This document shows, piece by piece, positions 24,404 through 39,665 of a stretch of DNA of 64,000 bases (position 1 is its first letter; every line of letters starts with the position of its first letter). The DNA lies in NCBI RefSeq assembly GCF_907164915.1, contig NC_061865.1, positions 50,937,363 through 51,001,362 on the forward strand. The letters are read 5' to 3'. The notes beneath the pieces were generated by a model. The model ran no database searches and was not told the origin of the DNA. It saw nothing but the letters and a program-made list of their open reading frames with translations. Position numbers and translations under genes: made by a program. This DNA comes from Impatiens glandulifera (Eukaryota > Streptophyta > Magnoliopsida > Ericales > Balsaminaceae).

Positions 24404-27400
24404 GATGGTTTAGAAGATTAATTAGACTTGTAGTCTTATTTTTTTTAAATGGTATTATGTTTTATGAATATTATTTTGGTAAAAAAAGTAAATATAAAAT
24501 ATCTTTATTATATTTATACTTATATAGCGAAAATATTTGAACCGGCCGAGTCACTGCCTAAGGACGCGAGGTACTACATTGCCACCGTTATTTAGAACAT
24601 TGATCTTATTCTTTAAGATCTTTTTATTTTTTTTTCAATTCACAATATTGTCTAACTTTAATCAACATAGCCCATTTGAGATTCCACATTTTTATATCAT
24701 TTAATTTAAATCAACAATAAAACAAACACAAAACCATGAATTATATAATACCGGCGACGACAACTTGTCTCGTCCTACAAATGTCTGATTGATAAGGAAT
24801 CGTTACAAATGCCCGATAATCGTCTCTACAAATGTCCGTTTTACAGAGAAGTTGATTATATGGACTATCTTGTTCAAAGTTCTTCAAGGGATTCAAAATA
24901 TATTTGACTGTATTTTTTTTTTTATGGCTTAAACTACTCTCAATATGACAATGTATGTTTTAAAAAAAAAATAATAAACTATCTTTAGAAAAATATGAAT
25001 TAATAAAATTATTTCATTTTAAAAAAATACATATTAATACAATATATTCCCTTTAAATTTATAAAAAACAACAAAAATATGTTTCTAAACAGTCCTAATT
25101 AAAAAAAAAAAATATGAAGTATTAATTTGTTTTTTTCTTGGGTTTAATTATGTGATTGACATACTAATATGCTATGATATCTAGTATCAATTTAATAATT
25201 TAGAAGTTCTCTTTGACTTGATTCAAAATAATTAAAAGTATCTGTTTTATTTGTGTTCGAGAGTTGATTTTGAGAGCCATTGAATTTCATTGTTTTGATG
25301 GAATGTATTTGGTTGTTTTTTATGTTAGTTGTATGAAAATAAAATCTCTTAATTGTATTTTTGTGACAATTTTCCTAAAAATTTAAATAACAATTTCAAG
25401 AATATGTCAAGCAGAAGTTGTTACATGTGAAATGAATTAATTATATATGTGGTCAATTGACAATTATAATGTATCTCATCTTGTAACTTAAGCTTCAACT
25501 TAAACATAATAAAGAAGTCATAATGTCATAAACCTCCAAATATGTTAAGTAATTGTAACTCTTCTTTTAATATATATTATAGATTGAGTTAGATGTGATT
25601 TATTGAATTTTTTATTATAGTTTAATGAAATATCTAGTTGAAGCTTAATCTTCATAGTAGTTTTTTTTTTGTTATAATATTCTTTACAAATTGTCATAGT
25701 TCAAACTTAGCCTCGTAATTTCATCACAACCTTATATCGCATTAAATACACCGATGAAGAATGACAAGGAAAAAATGACATAAATAGAGAAATTGTGAAA
25801 TGAAATAATAAAAGAGTAACACAAAATTATTAAATAATATCTTATTTGGAATGTAATGAAACACTGGTAAAATGAAATTATTATCGATGCCTCAATAATA
25901 TTCATAGATAAAAAATTTACACATCATGAAGTTCAATAAATGCACCTTTATTTCAATAGTGTTGAAGGTTTGTTTGGGGATAAAGATAGTAAGTGGGTTA
26001 AATTAATTTGTGGTATACTAGTAAGGATGGTTTACTAAATTGTCCATTGCTATTTTGGTATGGGATCGTTATCATGTACTAATTTAACTTAGAGGTAATT
26101 TAGAAACGATGTTTAGTCACATCTTCGACAAAAAAAATCAATTACTTAATACATTTATTTTTAGTCCCGAATCAAGAATCAAATTTTCTCGAGAATCTTG
26201 ATTTTAACTTTAATTTAAAGTTATATAACACATTTAAAGTTGGAAGATTTGATTTGTTTCCTATTTTTAGGACTTGGCTAGAGCCTACCACTAGCCAAGA
26301 ATAGTTGGACTATTAATGTTATGTTTATATTAGAATATATATGTGTAATTTTGTTTTTTTCAGAAATTTTATTTTATATTATTATGAGCAAGTACACATT
26401 CAATTCAGCATTATTTGAAATCCACGTGGAGTTGATCTTTTTTTTATAACCAAAGACTGACATTTATTTTAATTTATTTATAAATAATTGCTAGAATACA
26501 ATTAATTGGCATCCATAACTTTCAATATCCCACCAAAATAAATAAACAATTATAAGTGAGAACATGGAGAAATTAAAAAGCCTAGCAAGTGTGCTTTTTG
26601 GTAGCTTTAATCCCAATACTCACTTAAGTTATAATAATGGCGTGACATTTTAGAAAACTATGTTTTGTCACATTTTGTTGAAATAAAAATAGAAGGCGAT
26701 TCTATGAAAAATATGATTTAAACAAGTTATGTTTTAAATAAATAAATAAAAGGCAAATTTGTAAACCATGTTACATAAAATTTGTTAGATAAATTCTATT
26801 GATAGATGATTTTTTACCATTTTCATAAATTCTTTTACCAAATAGAATAGTGCAATGATGAACCTACTTTTTGAAAACAATTAGTTTAGGAGCTTATCTT
26901 TGAAAATATCCTTTTGTGGTCGAGGTCAGAGATGGATTGAAAAGGCAACCCTTTAGCCCCACTATGCCGTCTATCTACTCATGTTCGTAGCTCGATAAAA
27001 AGTCAAGCCTGTAGGACGGTAGTAAATCAAAAGTCGTTCGTAGAAAATGATACGTGAATTGCTTAGTGTTCTGCCACTATCGTAGCCTTGGAAATAATTT
27101 TAATGGTAGAGCATAGCATAGCTTTTCCTAGGCTCTCAATCAAAAAAGAATTAAGAGAAAAAGAAATAATCGGAATGGATGGATTTCTCAAAACACACTA
27201 ATGATAAATCATGAATCAGCTATTAGCTATATTTAATTCATGTTCAATCTTATGATACTTAAAAGAATTATAAATAAGGATATCAACAGCTTCTACTTCA
27301 CAAATCTTATATAATTATCATTCCTTCCTTTTAAAAATAATAACTATTTTAATAAAAAAAAAAAAACAATTGATAATCTTCTCCACAAAAATTTTAATTT

Positions 27401-28140
27401 TATATATGGGGAAGTGTTTTTCTCAACAATCTGACATTCTCACTAACCCCACTCCTCACTCACCCTAAAATTACTTATTTATCTCTATTTTTCTTATTTT
27501 ATTTATTTTATTTTATTTAATTATTAAGTTTTTTTATCATTAAATAAAATTAATTAATTAATTTTTAATATATATTTTTTTACTTTATTATTTAATTAAA
27601 AATATAAAGTATTATTATTTTTATATTATAATTGTTTAAAATATATAAAATATTAAAGTGTGTCGTAATTTAATAAAATATAAATATTTAATATTTTATT
27701 ATATTAATTATATATATATAAATATATATTTTAAAATACTTAAAACATTACATAAGATTTACGAATGAATTCATATTTTTTTTTTAAATAAATTTTTTTT
27801 TTAACGAAATAAAAAAACAAAATTAAATATTCAAAAATCAATATAAAAAATATTAAATAAAAAAATAAAAAAATATTACAAAATAATTAATTAAATTTAA
27901 TGTATAAGAAAAATATAATAATTAAATAAATAAAATTAATTTAAATATATAAAATAAATAAATATAAATATATAAAAATAATAAGGATAAATAAGTAATT
28001 TTAAAAGATGACTTACGAATTGAACCATTTGCTTTGCATAGGACAAATGGCACAATAGATTATAATTATCATCCTATATATGTTAAAAAACATCAACTAT
28101 CAAAGAATGAATTATACAGAGAAGAAACTCTTATGATAAA
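24404..28140. other. AT-rich spacer, no gene seen
   Basis: Mostly AT-rich DNA. A less AT-rich patch at about 26920-27130 resembles neither a gene nor a repeat I know. A further segment at 24740-24850 repeats TACAAATGTC(T/C)G-like phrases. From about 27470 to 28010 it is almost entirely A/T. No exon structure was found. Confidence 0.45.
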
Positions 28141-28348
28141 GTAATTTTTGAACATTAAACAAACTGATCATATTTTTGCAAATCTCTCCAATATAACTGA
28201 AGTTAAAAGAACTAACAATAATAATAATAGAAAAATGTAAAGTAGAGTAGACAAATCATCTAGAATAGGGCCTCAAAAGAAAGAAATGTAACATTATTTA
28301 GAAATATCCTGTTAAGAAGGAAGCAGAAAACAAGCAATACAAATTGCA

Positions 28349-31300
28349 TCAGAATCTGTTGCTGACAAGAAGCTTATTGTAGAGTATTCGATCATCCCTC
28401 CCAGTGTTGCTCTCCAGAAGTGCACTCTGCACAAGCTCCTGATCAATCATAGACAACAGAATCATCCAAATTATTACAAAAAATCACAATAATATCAAAT
28501 CGAGAATCGATATCATGATGGAGAAACAATCTTGAACCAAATCAATTTTCATATGGGAAATGCGATTACGCAAAATCCCATCCATCTGTATCTATATCTA
28601 ACGAAAATGGTACGCACCTTTACATCCCTATGAGATAGGAAATTCCCCAAGTTGTGTATTATCAACCTCATATCTTCAACCTGAAAAAATGTACAAAGAT
28701 TAAGGCATCCATCCATACTCATTATCAACTCCTATATATGAAGACTTAATTTCTTACCCTAATGTATCCAGCTCTGTTACGATCAAAATACCTGAATGCC
28801 TGATTTCCCAAAAACGAAAAAAAAAGGCTTAAAATATTTATAACAGAATTCCAGTTAGAACATAATCCACAAGAGAAGTGATAAAAGTCACCTTCAGTAA
28901 TTCCTTGTCAACACTAGCTGGGGCCATTTTATTTTTTGTCACTTGCTTTTCTATCTCAGAATGCTTTGACTTTTTTTCCTCTGAACTACTCCCCTTTTCA
29001 GATTTCACATCATCTACAGCATTTCCCTATAAAATTGTTAACCAAATAACAGGTATTGTGAGACGAGGCCTCTCAAATATATATATACAGAAAAAACTTA
29101 CAAACAGAAGAATGTTGTACTCACTCCACATGAAAATGCATCAAGAATGAACCCAATAAATAAAGTGGTTTGTTTGGTGTTTAATCGCTTGTTATTTTTA
29201 CCTTTTCCTTATTCGAAGAATGTACTATGGGCTTTATGTCCTGGTTTTCCTTGGAACTTCCGGCTTCATCTTTCAGATTATCCACTGGTTCAGGTTTAAC
29301 AATAGAGTCTTCATCTTTCTTGAGAACTTCAGCATCTTCCTGTAAATGATATGAAGTAGGAATCCTTGAGTTATTTTAGATGTCTTATGAAGACAAAATA
29401 ATAATAAAAAGAAACTGGCATTCTGCAATCTCACTCAAGTATAGAAGAGAATTATTAGTTAAGAAATTGTATTAGGATGCTAAACAACATACACATCCAT
29501 AAATACAAACATACATAACAACTTCATAAACAAAATATAGGCAATAATGAAAACCCTTGCCTGATTTGATAAGTTGTTTTCGGCATTGCATTCCTGCATC
29601 TCTTCATCCTCCTCTGGATCCTCTTCGGGATCTTCTTCAGGATCTTCTTCAGGATCCTCTTCAGGATCCTCTTCTGGATCTTCTTCTGCATTATCATCAT
29701 ATTCCTTGGGATCTTCTTCACTATTACCCATTACATTATCAATGGGAGTGGTGTCCTTAGGAACACTCTTCTCATCCGGATGAGCTTCACCATCTGCATC
29801 TACTTTAGCAGGTTTAGAATCATCAGTCTTTGGACGTTTTTCTGATGATTTCTGGTCAGTTTCTTTTGAATTCTCTTCCCTTTGTCTTTTCCTTTGGTAC
29901 CTCTTCCTCAGAAATTTTATGCGTACTTGCTATACAAAAAGAAAAAGAAACACAGATAGGCAAGATGAAGATAAGTAGATCAGGACTAAAATTAGATCCA
30001 CTGAGAAACGATGGGAACAGGATACAATCCTTATACACCATAACCATTTCTCATGTGTGCATATGTTAATGAGAACGATATCGATTCGTGTGCATGTAAT
30101 ACAATGAGATTAGAACAAAAAAACAAAATTAACCTGGAGAAACAATAGAATACGGCTTCCCATTTGATATTGCAGCATTTCACTCAATGTTTCCGCAAAC
30201 AGAGAAAGCTGTAGAAGGAAAGAAAGAGAATGTCAAATCATAAGCTGGCTATCTTATCCTTAATACTAAAGTATATATTTTGAGTTGGTGAGATGCAAAA
30301 ATTCGGTGAACAAAAATATTATCAGAAGTTCTGTTTGGCTGTCCAACCAAAGGTCAGATGAAGCGATTATAAGCTAGCATCGAACATCCGTGCATAGTAG
30401 CAATAACTCAAATTCAATCCCAACTAGAACAAAGTAGGTGAACACATAAAAATAGTGATTATGAATGGTCCTAGGCCCAATTGCAAAATATACAAACCTC
30501 AAAGTTTGATTCCTCAATATCCTTGTCAGTATAGTCCAAAAGTGAATCCAGCGATAGAGATATTGACCTCAGCTACAATAGGACAATTATAAATAATTGA
30601 CACATTAATAGTAACTTTGTTAAGCATAAGGAAAGAACGTTTAAACTTGAAATTTCTACAAAATTACCATACTTTAGAATCTTTGCTGCCATTTGTTCGG
30701 AGAATAAAGCCTGGGTGACGTGGAGGTTCTTCAAGCCTTTTCTTTTCTGAAACCTCCTTGATTGATTTTCCATTGGTTTTATCTTTACTATCCTTCGCTT
30801 TCTCCTTTTCTTTTGGCTTTTCCTTCTTATCAACATGATGCCCTTTATTAGAAGCCTTTTGCTTCTCACTCCCATTGCCAGTCTTTGGATCGGAGGTACT
30901 TTTTTTAACTGTAAGCTTCTCATTACTCCTTCCTTGCTTCGCAGGGGTCAGTAACTCATGCGCTTTTTTGGTATCGACATCCTTATCTTGTTTCTCCACA
31001 ATCATCTGGTCACCAGAAGCCACTGTCTCTTTTTTTCCTTCTATGGTTGCCTCTTTGCTGTCATCTTTTGTAACAGAAACTTTCTCGGTGGCTTCTCCCA
31101 CTGTTACCTTCCGTTTAACCACCCTTCTTATTATTTTCCTCTTAATCGTTTTTACCGGGGCATCTCCAGGTGTCACAGTTGGACCAGCATCACTTTTCAC
31201 ATTATCTTCAGATAACTTGGATGGCTCAATCATCGCATCAGGCTGCAAAATCTCAGCTTTTTCAGCACTTTTTCCAACTGGGGTTTTCTTCACAACCTTC

Positions 31301-34300
31301 TTTCTAACGAAAGTTTTGACACCCGCTGATTTAGCAGATGTGTCTTCTTGTTGAAGAGAAATACCCGAGTTGACAGCCTTCACTTCAGCATCTTTTTCAT
31401 CTTGGGAAGCCATCTGTTTACTTGCACTCCCGCCAATATCCTTATCCACGACCTTCTGTTTAACTATTCGCTTTATAACTTTCTTCTTTCCTGGCTTTAA
31501 AATAACTGGAGATTCAACTTCAGCAGCCTTTTCTAGTTTGTTCTTCATGAGAGCTCCCTCCTCTGCTTCTTTCTCAACCTTCTTTTCATTGGTGTCCCCT
31601 TTTTTGTTAGTCGAACACTCTTTCAGCTTGTCGCCAACTTTTTGCTTGTCAGCTTCTATAGGTTGTATAGGAGTTGTTGATTCACCACCCTTAACTAAAA
31701 TTTGAAACAATTATAATCCAATGAAAGAGTACAGTATGCATACAACAACATTTTTAAAAGCAGAAAATACATGCATCCATTACCTCTCTGCCTATCATTC
31801 TTTTCTTTTGGCTTCTGATACAAGAGAGATACAAATCAATTAGTTTGAGAAAGAACATTAAACTCCAGAACTTAGTTAAAAGAAAGTAATGTGAACATGC
31901 AGTATATTGGAAAGGATATAGGAAAAAAAGAGCACCAAACATATAGCCATGAAAATGGTAATATATTATATGACATATATTTCATTTACACTGACTCTAG
32001 TTGCATAAGAATGTTAATTCTAACTTTACAAATGAGATAAACTTTATTCTTAAGTAATACGAAAAGAATAAAGAACAGTTTTAAACTCTTAAAGCACGCA
32101 GAAACCAATAAGGTATAGAAGAATATAACAATGTCCAATCAGCCTTATTATATCTAAGCACTATAAGCACAAAATTAAAATATTCATGGGTCCAATGAAG
32201 TTCTCAACCTCTTTTTTAGGGGTAGTGGTCAACTTTCTTTCAGAAGTAACCTTTCTAAAAGCAAGCCATTGGTCTCGCCAAACTTCAATTGAAGGGAGAC
32301 AGTTTGACAAATCTGGAACAAACAGAACAGTGATTTCTTTGTGGCTAAACAAGCCATCACTGCCAACTCTGTCATAATGTATCTGCAAAGTCAAAGAAGA
32401 TGGTCATGTCTCATGCAAAGACTATATAACAGAGACAGCATATCATCAAATCTGGAAGTGAAAAAATCATAAACACTTTAATTGAAAAGCTATATAATAA
32501 ATATGAACTGTTATCAGTCATTACCTTCTGACTTCAAAACAGAATGACAAGATAATTAAAACAAGTAATCAAAGGATGGAACATATTATACTAATTGAAA
32601 GAATGGAAGTACATGTTAGAACTAAGCCAAGTAGATCAGAGGCATAATAATAGTTGAGCAAAGCTAATAATGCAGCAAGCCCACTTCAAGCAGTCTAATC
32701 AGCCATTTGTACACCCTTTACTGGTATGATAACTATAAGTAAAGATGACGACACCCAGATAGCTAATCGTAACTAAAATTATCCTCCACATTTGAAGACC
32801 TTATATTAGAGAACCTTTAAAATAAGAGAAGCTGCAACATTAAAAAGAAAATCTACAATCACTATTTACTATTAACCTGCCAAAACATTGGCCTTCCCTT
32901 GTAAATTAAGAAAATAGTCCTCAAATCAATCCCATAAACAAAATAATAAACGAGTTTAATACTAGAATAAAAGGACACCTCAAGGAACCGATTCCAGTGC
33001 TGGCAGTTACTTAAATCAAGTTGGCTCTGATCCCTCGCACACCTATAGAAAAAAGTGAGAATTAAGTGTTACACAAGTTAAAAAAAGGCTCAAGTATAAG
33101 TGGAGATCAGCTGAACAAGGCAAAGTAGAGACCTAAGAATAGTACGAACTAAAGCGGAGTCATCAACTGATGGATCCCCACCATCAACAGGATCCCATGG
33201 ACCACCCATGGTGTACATCAATTGATCCCTCTTAAGAACAACAAATCTAAGCATATTGCAAAAATGAGGAACACGATCATTGTATGTTCTTTCAGATGAA
33301 AGCTCATCCAGACTATTGTTGCTGAGTCCGCTCATCAATATTATCTGCCAAAATCAAACAGCTAAATAAAAAAAAGGACTTTAATCCGATAAAAGCATGT
33401 TTTCCAGTATAAATCAACAAAGAACTCAGTAATAAAAACAGAAAATTAAGAGGGTTATTTATTCCCTAGGCCAGCAGTGTTTTTCCCATGGAATTTACAA
33501 TGTACAAGAAAAAATTTCATCTAAAACCAAGAATATTTACAATCAATAAAGATCTAAGAAAACATTCCTAAAGAGCTAATTTAATGTTTCATTGGTAATT
33601 AAGGACAGAAAGAGCCAAAAGTCTATGAACCAACTACTTTAACAACAGCAAGGGTTAAATATAACAAGTGAAGAAAGAGTGAGCATCCTTGTCAAGAATT
33701 TGACAAATTCAAGGGAGGAACATATATAACACTAATATAACACGATTATTGGTATATCAACCTTACTAGAAAATCTGAAGCAATTTTATTATTCTCATAC
33801 TATGTAGCAAGCTGACCACCAGTAAACATTGACCCATAAATACTAAATATGTGTAGAACAAACAAAGTTTACCAGACGACCAGGCAATACCAGTATTATA
33901 AACAGAACAAATACCCTTCTTTATCGAAGATGTATCAAGTATATTAGATGAAACTTTCACATTGTATAAACATGGTATGTGCTTCTGAGTTCATTGTTCA
34001 ACCATGGCCTACCTTTGCATTCCACACAATAGAGCGACGTTCTGGTTTTAGATCTTCACCAGCTAACAACTTGATTGGTGAACCGTTGGGCACAACCGCA
34101 GTTTCATCAACAAATCCATGCTCAAAACTGGCCCATGCAATAGATACAAAGTATTACTTATATAAGCAGGTTCCTTCAGAAAACATATTCATCAATCCAG
34201 CTCATGTTCACAAGAAGATGGAGGACGAGAATAAAATAAAATAAAGGCACAGCGGAAGTTTTAAGATAAATTTCATATTGGCGTAGAGAAAATAAAATTC

Positions 34301-37300
34301 TGAGGGAACATATATTGAAAGAAATTAGTTAAATCTCAAGTTTAATTCAAAGTTAAGAGAAAACTAAAAAAATATATAAATGCAAAACTCTTGAGAATGA
34401 CATTCATGTGAGGTAAAAACTGAAAGCTTAAAGCACCTGACAGGAGTATGTAAAGGAAGACTAAGATTCTCCTTTGGCCAGTTCACATAAACCTGCAACA
34501 ACAACAAAAATATACATCAGAACAAAAACCAAATAAGGTCAAGATGGTTATTAGGAGAGAAAATCTAGAAGACCTTCGAACATTCTGGAGATATAAAAAG
34601 CCTTGGGTATCGCTTATCCAGTGACAAATAATCTCTTTCAATGTCTACCAAACGGGACGCAAAAATCTGCACAGTAGACAATATTAAATAGGCATTGATA
34701 CCAACAAGTCCATTTGAAATATAATTCAGTTGAAAATGTTTAGTTGGAAATATCATTCCAGGTACTATTGTGAAAAGAAAACTGAATTCATCTACTGAAA
34801 TCATTAAGCAACTGCTAATTGAAAAAAAATAGCGCAACATAGAAATGCCCCTTCAAGTTTCTTTCCCAATATTCCTTTCGTTCAACTGTGCCACAAACCA
34901 ACATGTTAAGCCCAAAAGAAGATGACATTGACAACAGTCAATGAAGTTGGTGGAAATGGGACAAGAAAACTTGTTCGGAGAAAAATAGAGACAAGGCATA
35001 AAAGGGAATTGTCAGCACAATAGGGAATGGAAAGGATGGAACTCCAGATAATAGTTCCACAAAGTGGGAAATACCCAAATGTGAAGGTTCAAAAAATGGA
35101 GTCATGGAAGGAAACACAACCAACATAGGCAAAAAAGAAACACAATGAACTGCAGGAACTTCTTCAGGAGCTTAGATCCAAGAGCAGTCCAAGGTGGACA
35201 AATGGAGAAGGATAATTTCAGAAGAATTGCCTATGAAATTCATATAATGAGAAAAGAGAACACAACGGTCCTGGACAACTTAAAAGGGGACAAATTTCAG
35301 AAGCCACTAACACCGAAAGCTAAAATGAGATGTGAGATTCTTGCCAAGGAAAAGTCCTCGTAATCATTCATGGTTGATGCGGTTATTTAATATTTTTACC
35401 TTGCAGGAATACTCTCTAGCTTTCTCTTTAACAGGTGATTGAAGCCTTCATCATGACAGAATACTATGTTAGTTTGGGAGACTAGTAGAAGGTAGCTATA
35501 TAAACAGAACCAGATGTGTAGAAGAAGTAAACATCGATATCCACCTATGCAAAGCTTCACGATGAGGTGAATCTCGTCGTGGCAACTTCACATCCTTCAA
35601 GGTTCTCGTGGGACTACGTTCACGCACACGTTCTCGTTCTCGTTCTCTCTCCTTCTCACGCCTTTCCACAATTCGTTCACGTTCACGTTCCCGTTCTCTT
35701 TCTCGTTTCCGTTCATTTTCTCTTTCTCTTTCTCGGAGTCGGTTACGCAGACGTTCACGTTCCTCCTGTTCTCGTTCTTTCTCCCTTTCGCGCAAGCGTT
35801 CCCTTCGACGTTCGTCTTCCCTCCGATCAATTTCTCGGTCGAGACCTCGCGCATGTGCACTCGTATCATCCTTACGATCACCGCGTGACAATTTGTTACT
35901 TGGAAAGTCGAGTTCAAGTGAGGAGCCACGAAGTCCTTTTCCTGCAGCGTAATCCCTGCCAGGAGGAAGGCTTACACCATAACCTGGAGTTAATGAAGTT
36001 GGAACATACACAAGATCATCAGCATTTCTCCGAGGAGCAGCCCCTAAGATGGATGAAGATGGTTGCACACTGAATGAACTGCTGAGCATCGACATATTGC
36101 GAACATCGGCATCTACTCTTCCACTATAAGGTAAGAACTCCGCTGGATTGTGAGTATTGCTCCCCCTTGCTGCAAGATAGTCAGCTTGTCTGCCAGAAAT
36201 GTGGTGCTAACTCAGTGCAGTAAAAAATAAAGGAGCGACCAATAAGATCTATGCCAAAGCATGTCCTATAGGGCCATGTGCTTCACAATTGAAAATCTCT
36301 TGCATCATAGCACCAACGTAAGCCAATGAGATTGTAGGCCAAGAACAAAAACACCAATAACTACTATCTAAAGCAACTTAAAAATGCCCAATTCTATAAA
36401 TGTTTTCATCGTACCTGGATGCCCCTTCATAAGGAACAGATTGAAGTGATTGAGCCTTCAGCAGTTGTTCTTGTCTAAGTAATGATGCTTTGTCAACACG
36501 ATCATACATGTCCAACTGTTGCTGAGAAAGAACCTGTATTAACATGTAGCAGGTAACAAGTAACAAAAATATGAGCACATTCAATTAACAGGACTAAAGG
36601 ACAGAAAACAAATTAATTACAAACCTGACGCTGCTGACCAAAAGTACTAGAGTCTCCATATCTACTAGATGACTCATTGTGTAAATCCCTCCCAGCATAG
36701 CTAGGTTGTTGTTCACTGTAATGATGTCTGTCCATAGAAGAATAATCTGAAATCTTATCAGAAAACATTTTTTCGCTTTTGTGAGAATATCCATGAGTTG
36801 CCGACGGGATATAGTCATTTTGGTTAAACTTAGGTGAGTCTGGTATTGCTGAGCCATAAGCACCACGTCCTTGAATACTAGAAGGTCCAGATACTTTGGA
36901 ACTTAATGAAGAAACCTGCAAAATCGGAAGTCATAACTGAACAGGGGCCCAAAAATACCAGAACAACCACTATGAACAACCAGTTGTAAATGAGTTAGAA
37001 GTAAATTGTAAACAACTTTCAGGCAACTAACTAACACACTGATAAACAATCATGTGAATGGTATTATAGAATAACATATGGTAAATGGCACTAGTGTCCT
37101 GCTCAAAACAAGTCTTTTTTTGACTTTTTTATTCCAATAGCAAATATGATGACAATTCAAGCCAAGACAGCAAACAGAGAGTATTTATAAAGGAGAGACC
37201 ATTGAAGTTATATTGTTTCCAAGGAGACTTATCAAGAACCCTCATATCTTACAACCATGACAAGTAACCTTAGCACTGCACCAGTTTGAGGTGAATCATA

Positions 37301-38740
37301 ATTAATCCCTTGTTTCGTTTTGGACTAGGAGACTTCACTACAAAAAGAAGATATATTTATAAAAACAAAATTCTACACACAGAACAAATCCAGGCAATGA
37401 TAACTAAATAAATTTTTTTAGTTATTGATATTTTTAACATTGTGTCAAGATCCACAAACATTGGATCAACAGAAAAACGTGATCAATAAAATTCCCTAAT
37501 TTTAGTGAAGCTACCGCTCAGCATGAATTCTGATACCCTTTGTGCTCTATCATAACAGAAGCTATGAGAAGAATTGGAAAACAATACACGAGAAACAAAA
37601 AATAATATTATATAACAGCGTACCTGATGGGCATTACTCAATGAGGCAGAACCGTACAAATTACCATATTGTCCTCCATAATGGGCTCCGGAAGAGGAAT
37701 GACCCCTATACCCACCAACATCTGATTCAAGATGCCCCCCAAGCATTGGTAAATGCCGAGAAGAAGAAGTTGGTAGCTGTGAGCCCCCATCGTGTTCTCC
37801 AACTGAACTGCTAGTATATGGATGTCCCAACTGCAAAAAACGGAACAAATTAAAAAAGAAAATAGAAAAAAAAAATACATTATGTGGATTCGCAGGAGGA
37901 AATATGATTACAAACAACATACTTCTATAAATTGGCAAGACAAAAGGTACTTATCCAAATGATACATACAATATTTTGGGAGTTAATTTATTATATATGA
38001 TCCATATATGATAAGATTCGTTATCTCTTAACACAATCTATCCGGACATCTATTTGCCTATTTCCGCTGATATCATTCAATTGCCCGGTTACAGACATCA
38101 AGGTTATATCTCATTGTTCTCTAAATGTCTTGTGCGAGGAGCGTTGTATTAAATGGTTTCATGTTCCCATTATGGATTGAAGTTAACAGAACAGACTATT
38201 GAGGTTCCCAGATAACTTGGGAATCTGATTGTGGCAAGTGATGACAACATAGTCTCTCAACACAAACTGTTGCATAGACATATCACTGCTAATGCCAGCC
38301 TAGGTATCATTTCACTGCTAAGTCAAATAGAATAAAATGTCAATTCACAGCCATGGAGATTCTAATTAATAGTGCTTGAATGTCTTGTTAGTGAAATGTT
38401 GGTCCCCTGTTTCTGGTTATGGACTTCATGATTATTTACCTCTCTAGTTCTCTCCAAAATTACGGTTAGAAACTCCAAGATGTAACATCTACAGCAATAA
38501 TTCTCTCATACCCAGTACAAACGAGTTGTACTACTACCTCATGGACCATATAAAATATGAAGATTCTCAATAGGAAAAACCCATATATATTTAGCTGAGA
38601 CTGTAAACTAATAATACCGCAGAATTACACCCAAACAAAAAGCTTACATTTTGACCACCGTATGAAGATTGAGAAGCGTACGGCTGTTGCTGTTGTTGTT
38701 GCTGTTGTTGGCCGTAAGCATTGCCACCTCTCGAGTACAT
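28349..38740 (-). CDS. EMB1579: EMB1579/RSA1-like nuclear protein (CCAR1/DBC1-related)
   Basis: 22 coding exons on the minus strand, 5' to 3': 38740-38648, 37830-37624, 36915-36625, 36533-36415, 36189-35545, 35445-35400, 34666-34574, 34492-34437, 34127-34013, 33344-33133, 33042-32979, 32382-32209, 31814-31784, 31694-30673, 30572-30498, 30208-30134, 29929-29561, 29339-29202, 29026-28892, 28799-28758, 28680-28618, 28438-28349. Phases join without a break into 1384 residues. The N-terminus is Gln/Gly/Ser/Tyr-rich (MYSRGGNAYGQQQ). An Arg/Glu repeat lies near 380-460. A DBC1-like region spans about 468-705 (VDIERDYLSLDKRYPRLF; IHYDRVGSDGLFSHKEITVL). Lys-rich KKVIKRIVK-type repeats follow, then LSLFAETLSEMLQYQMGSRI, an EDPE repeat and an EF-hand-like tail (FDRNRAGYIRVEDMRLIIH). 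The Arabidopsis homologue is a nuclear condensate protein needed for embryogenesis and salt response. The 29560-29340 intron is GC-AG. A non-coding 5' exon probably lies above 38750. Confidence 0.92.
29616..29687 (-). repeat. Coding 12-bp tandem repeat (EDPE) in the EMB1579-like gene
   Basis: Six 12-bp units of the GGATC(C/T)TCTTC(A/G/T) type encode EDPE repeats on the minus strand within the acidic region. The reading frame stays open throughout, so length changes would be in steps of four residues. Confidence 0.85.
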
Positions 38741-39019
38741 AACTTCCCTACAGATGAAAAATTGCAAGAAAGACTTTTACGATACGCAAGAGACACGAAT
38801 TATAATCTTGAGAATAAGATTCATTTCAGTGTATACAAGGGTTAACAGATGAATAAAACCATTTTAGACCTTAGAATCCTGATACCACCTCGATCTCTTG
38901 GAATTGTTAAGCGAATAGAATGGTTGAAGATATCCGATTACCGATTCGAAACCAAAAAGATTGGATTTCGGAGAAGTATCATCCGCAAGAACAAAACTTT
39001 TACGAAGCCAAAACCCTAG

Positions 39020-39665
39020 CTTTAGCTATACGATATATATAAAACGTCAAAGATAGTTTTTGAGCCCTCAAGTTGTGATCAAACGCAAGGAAGAACTATA
39101 TACTTACTTTAAAACCAATTTTATTATAATAATAATAATATTTGTTTTTCATTTTTTATTTTTAATATACATTGATAAAATATTACTCTTCCAAAAATGA
39201 TTTAACTTTTTTTTATATAAATCATTTTCTTTTTCTTCATTATACTTTGCATTTTATAAATATCCCTTTTTTCTTTTACTTCTTTTATGGGTTTGTCGGA
39301 TTTTCTTACCTTGGAGAGTAAGTATCGGGGAAAAGAAGAACATTCAAATAATATCGTCTTCACTTATTCGTTATTTATATTATTTGAATCGAAAAATAGT
39401 TTATTCATTAAATATAATGTCAAATATAGAATTTTGATATAATAAAATCAAAATCCGCACTATACTAACTTTGTGAGGAATAAAAAAATTATAAAGTAGG
39501 TAAATTAATAAAAAGTTAACTTTTTATTATTTTTGTGCTATTAACTATTAATTTGTTAAACAATTCATTTGTTTTTATTTTAAAACATTTTTTTAATTAT
39601 TATCATATTAATTTAGTACAAATATTACAAATGTTATTTTTTTATTATTCTTTATAGACTTTATT
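39020..39665. other. Upstream flank of the EMB1579-like gene, no further gene seen
   Basis: This is promoter-side AT-rich DNA. The gene's 5' UTR exon probably ends near 39000, where CAAAACCCTAGC-like sequence is followed by AT-rich spacer. No TATA box was called with confidence. Confidence 0.4.

Noticed and set aside
26920..27200. Less AT-rich stretch suspected to be organelle DNA or a decayed gene
   Set aside because: I could not recognise any plastid or mitochondrial gene or a domain; composition alone is insufficient.
35145..35363. 72-codon plus-strand frame inside an EMB1579-like intron
   Set aside because: No domain, opposite strand to the host gene. It may be an old repeat fragment but nothing identifies it.
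35567..36073. Plus-strand frames opposite the Arg/Glu-rich exon
   Set aside because: Antisense shadows of a low-complexity coding repeat.
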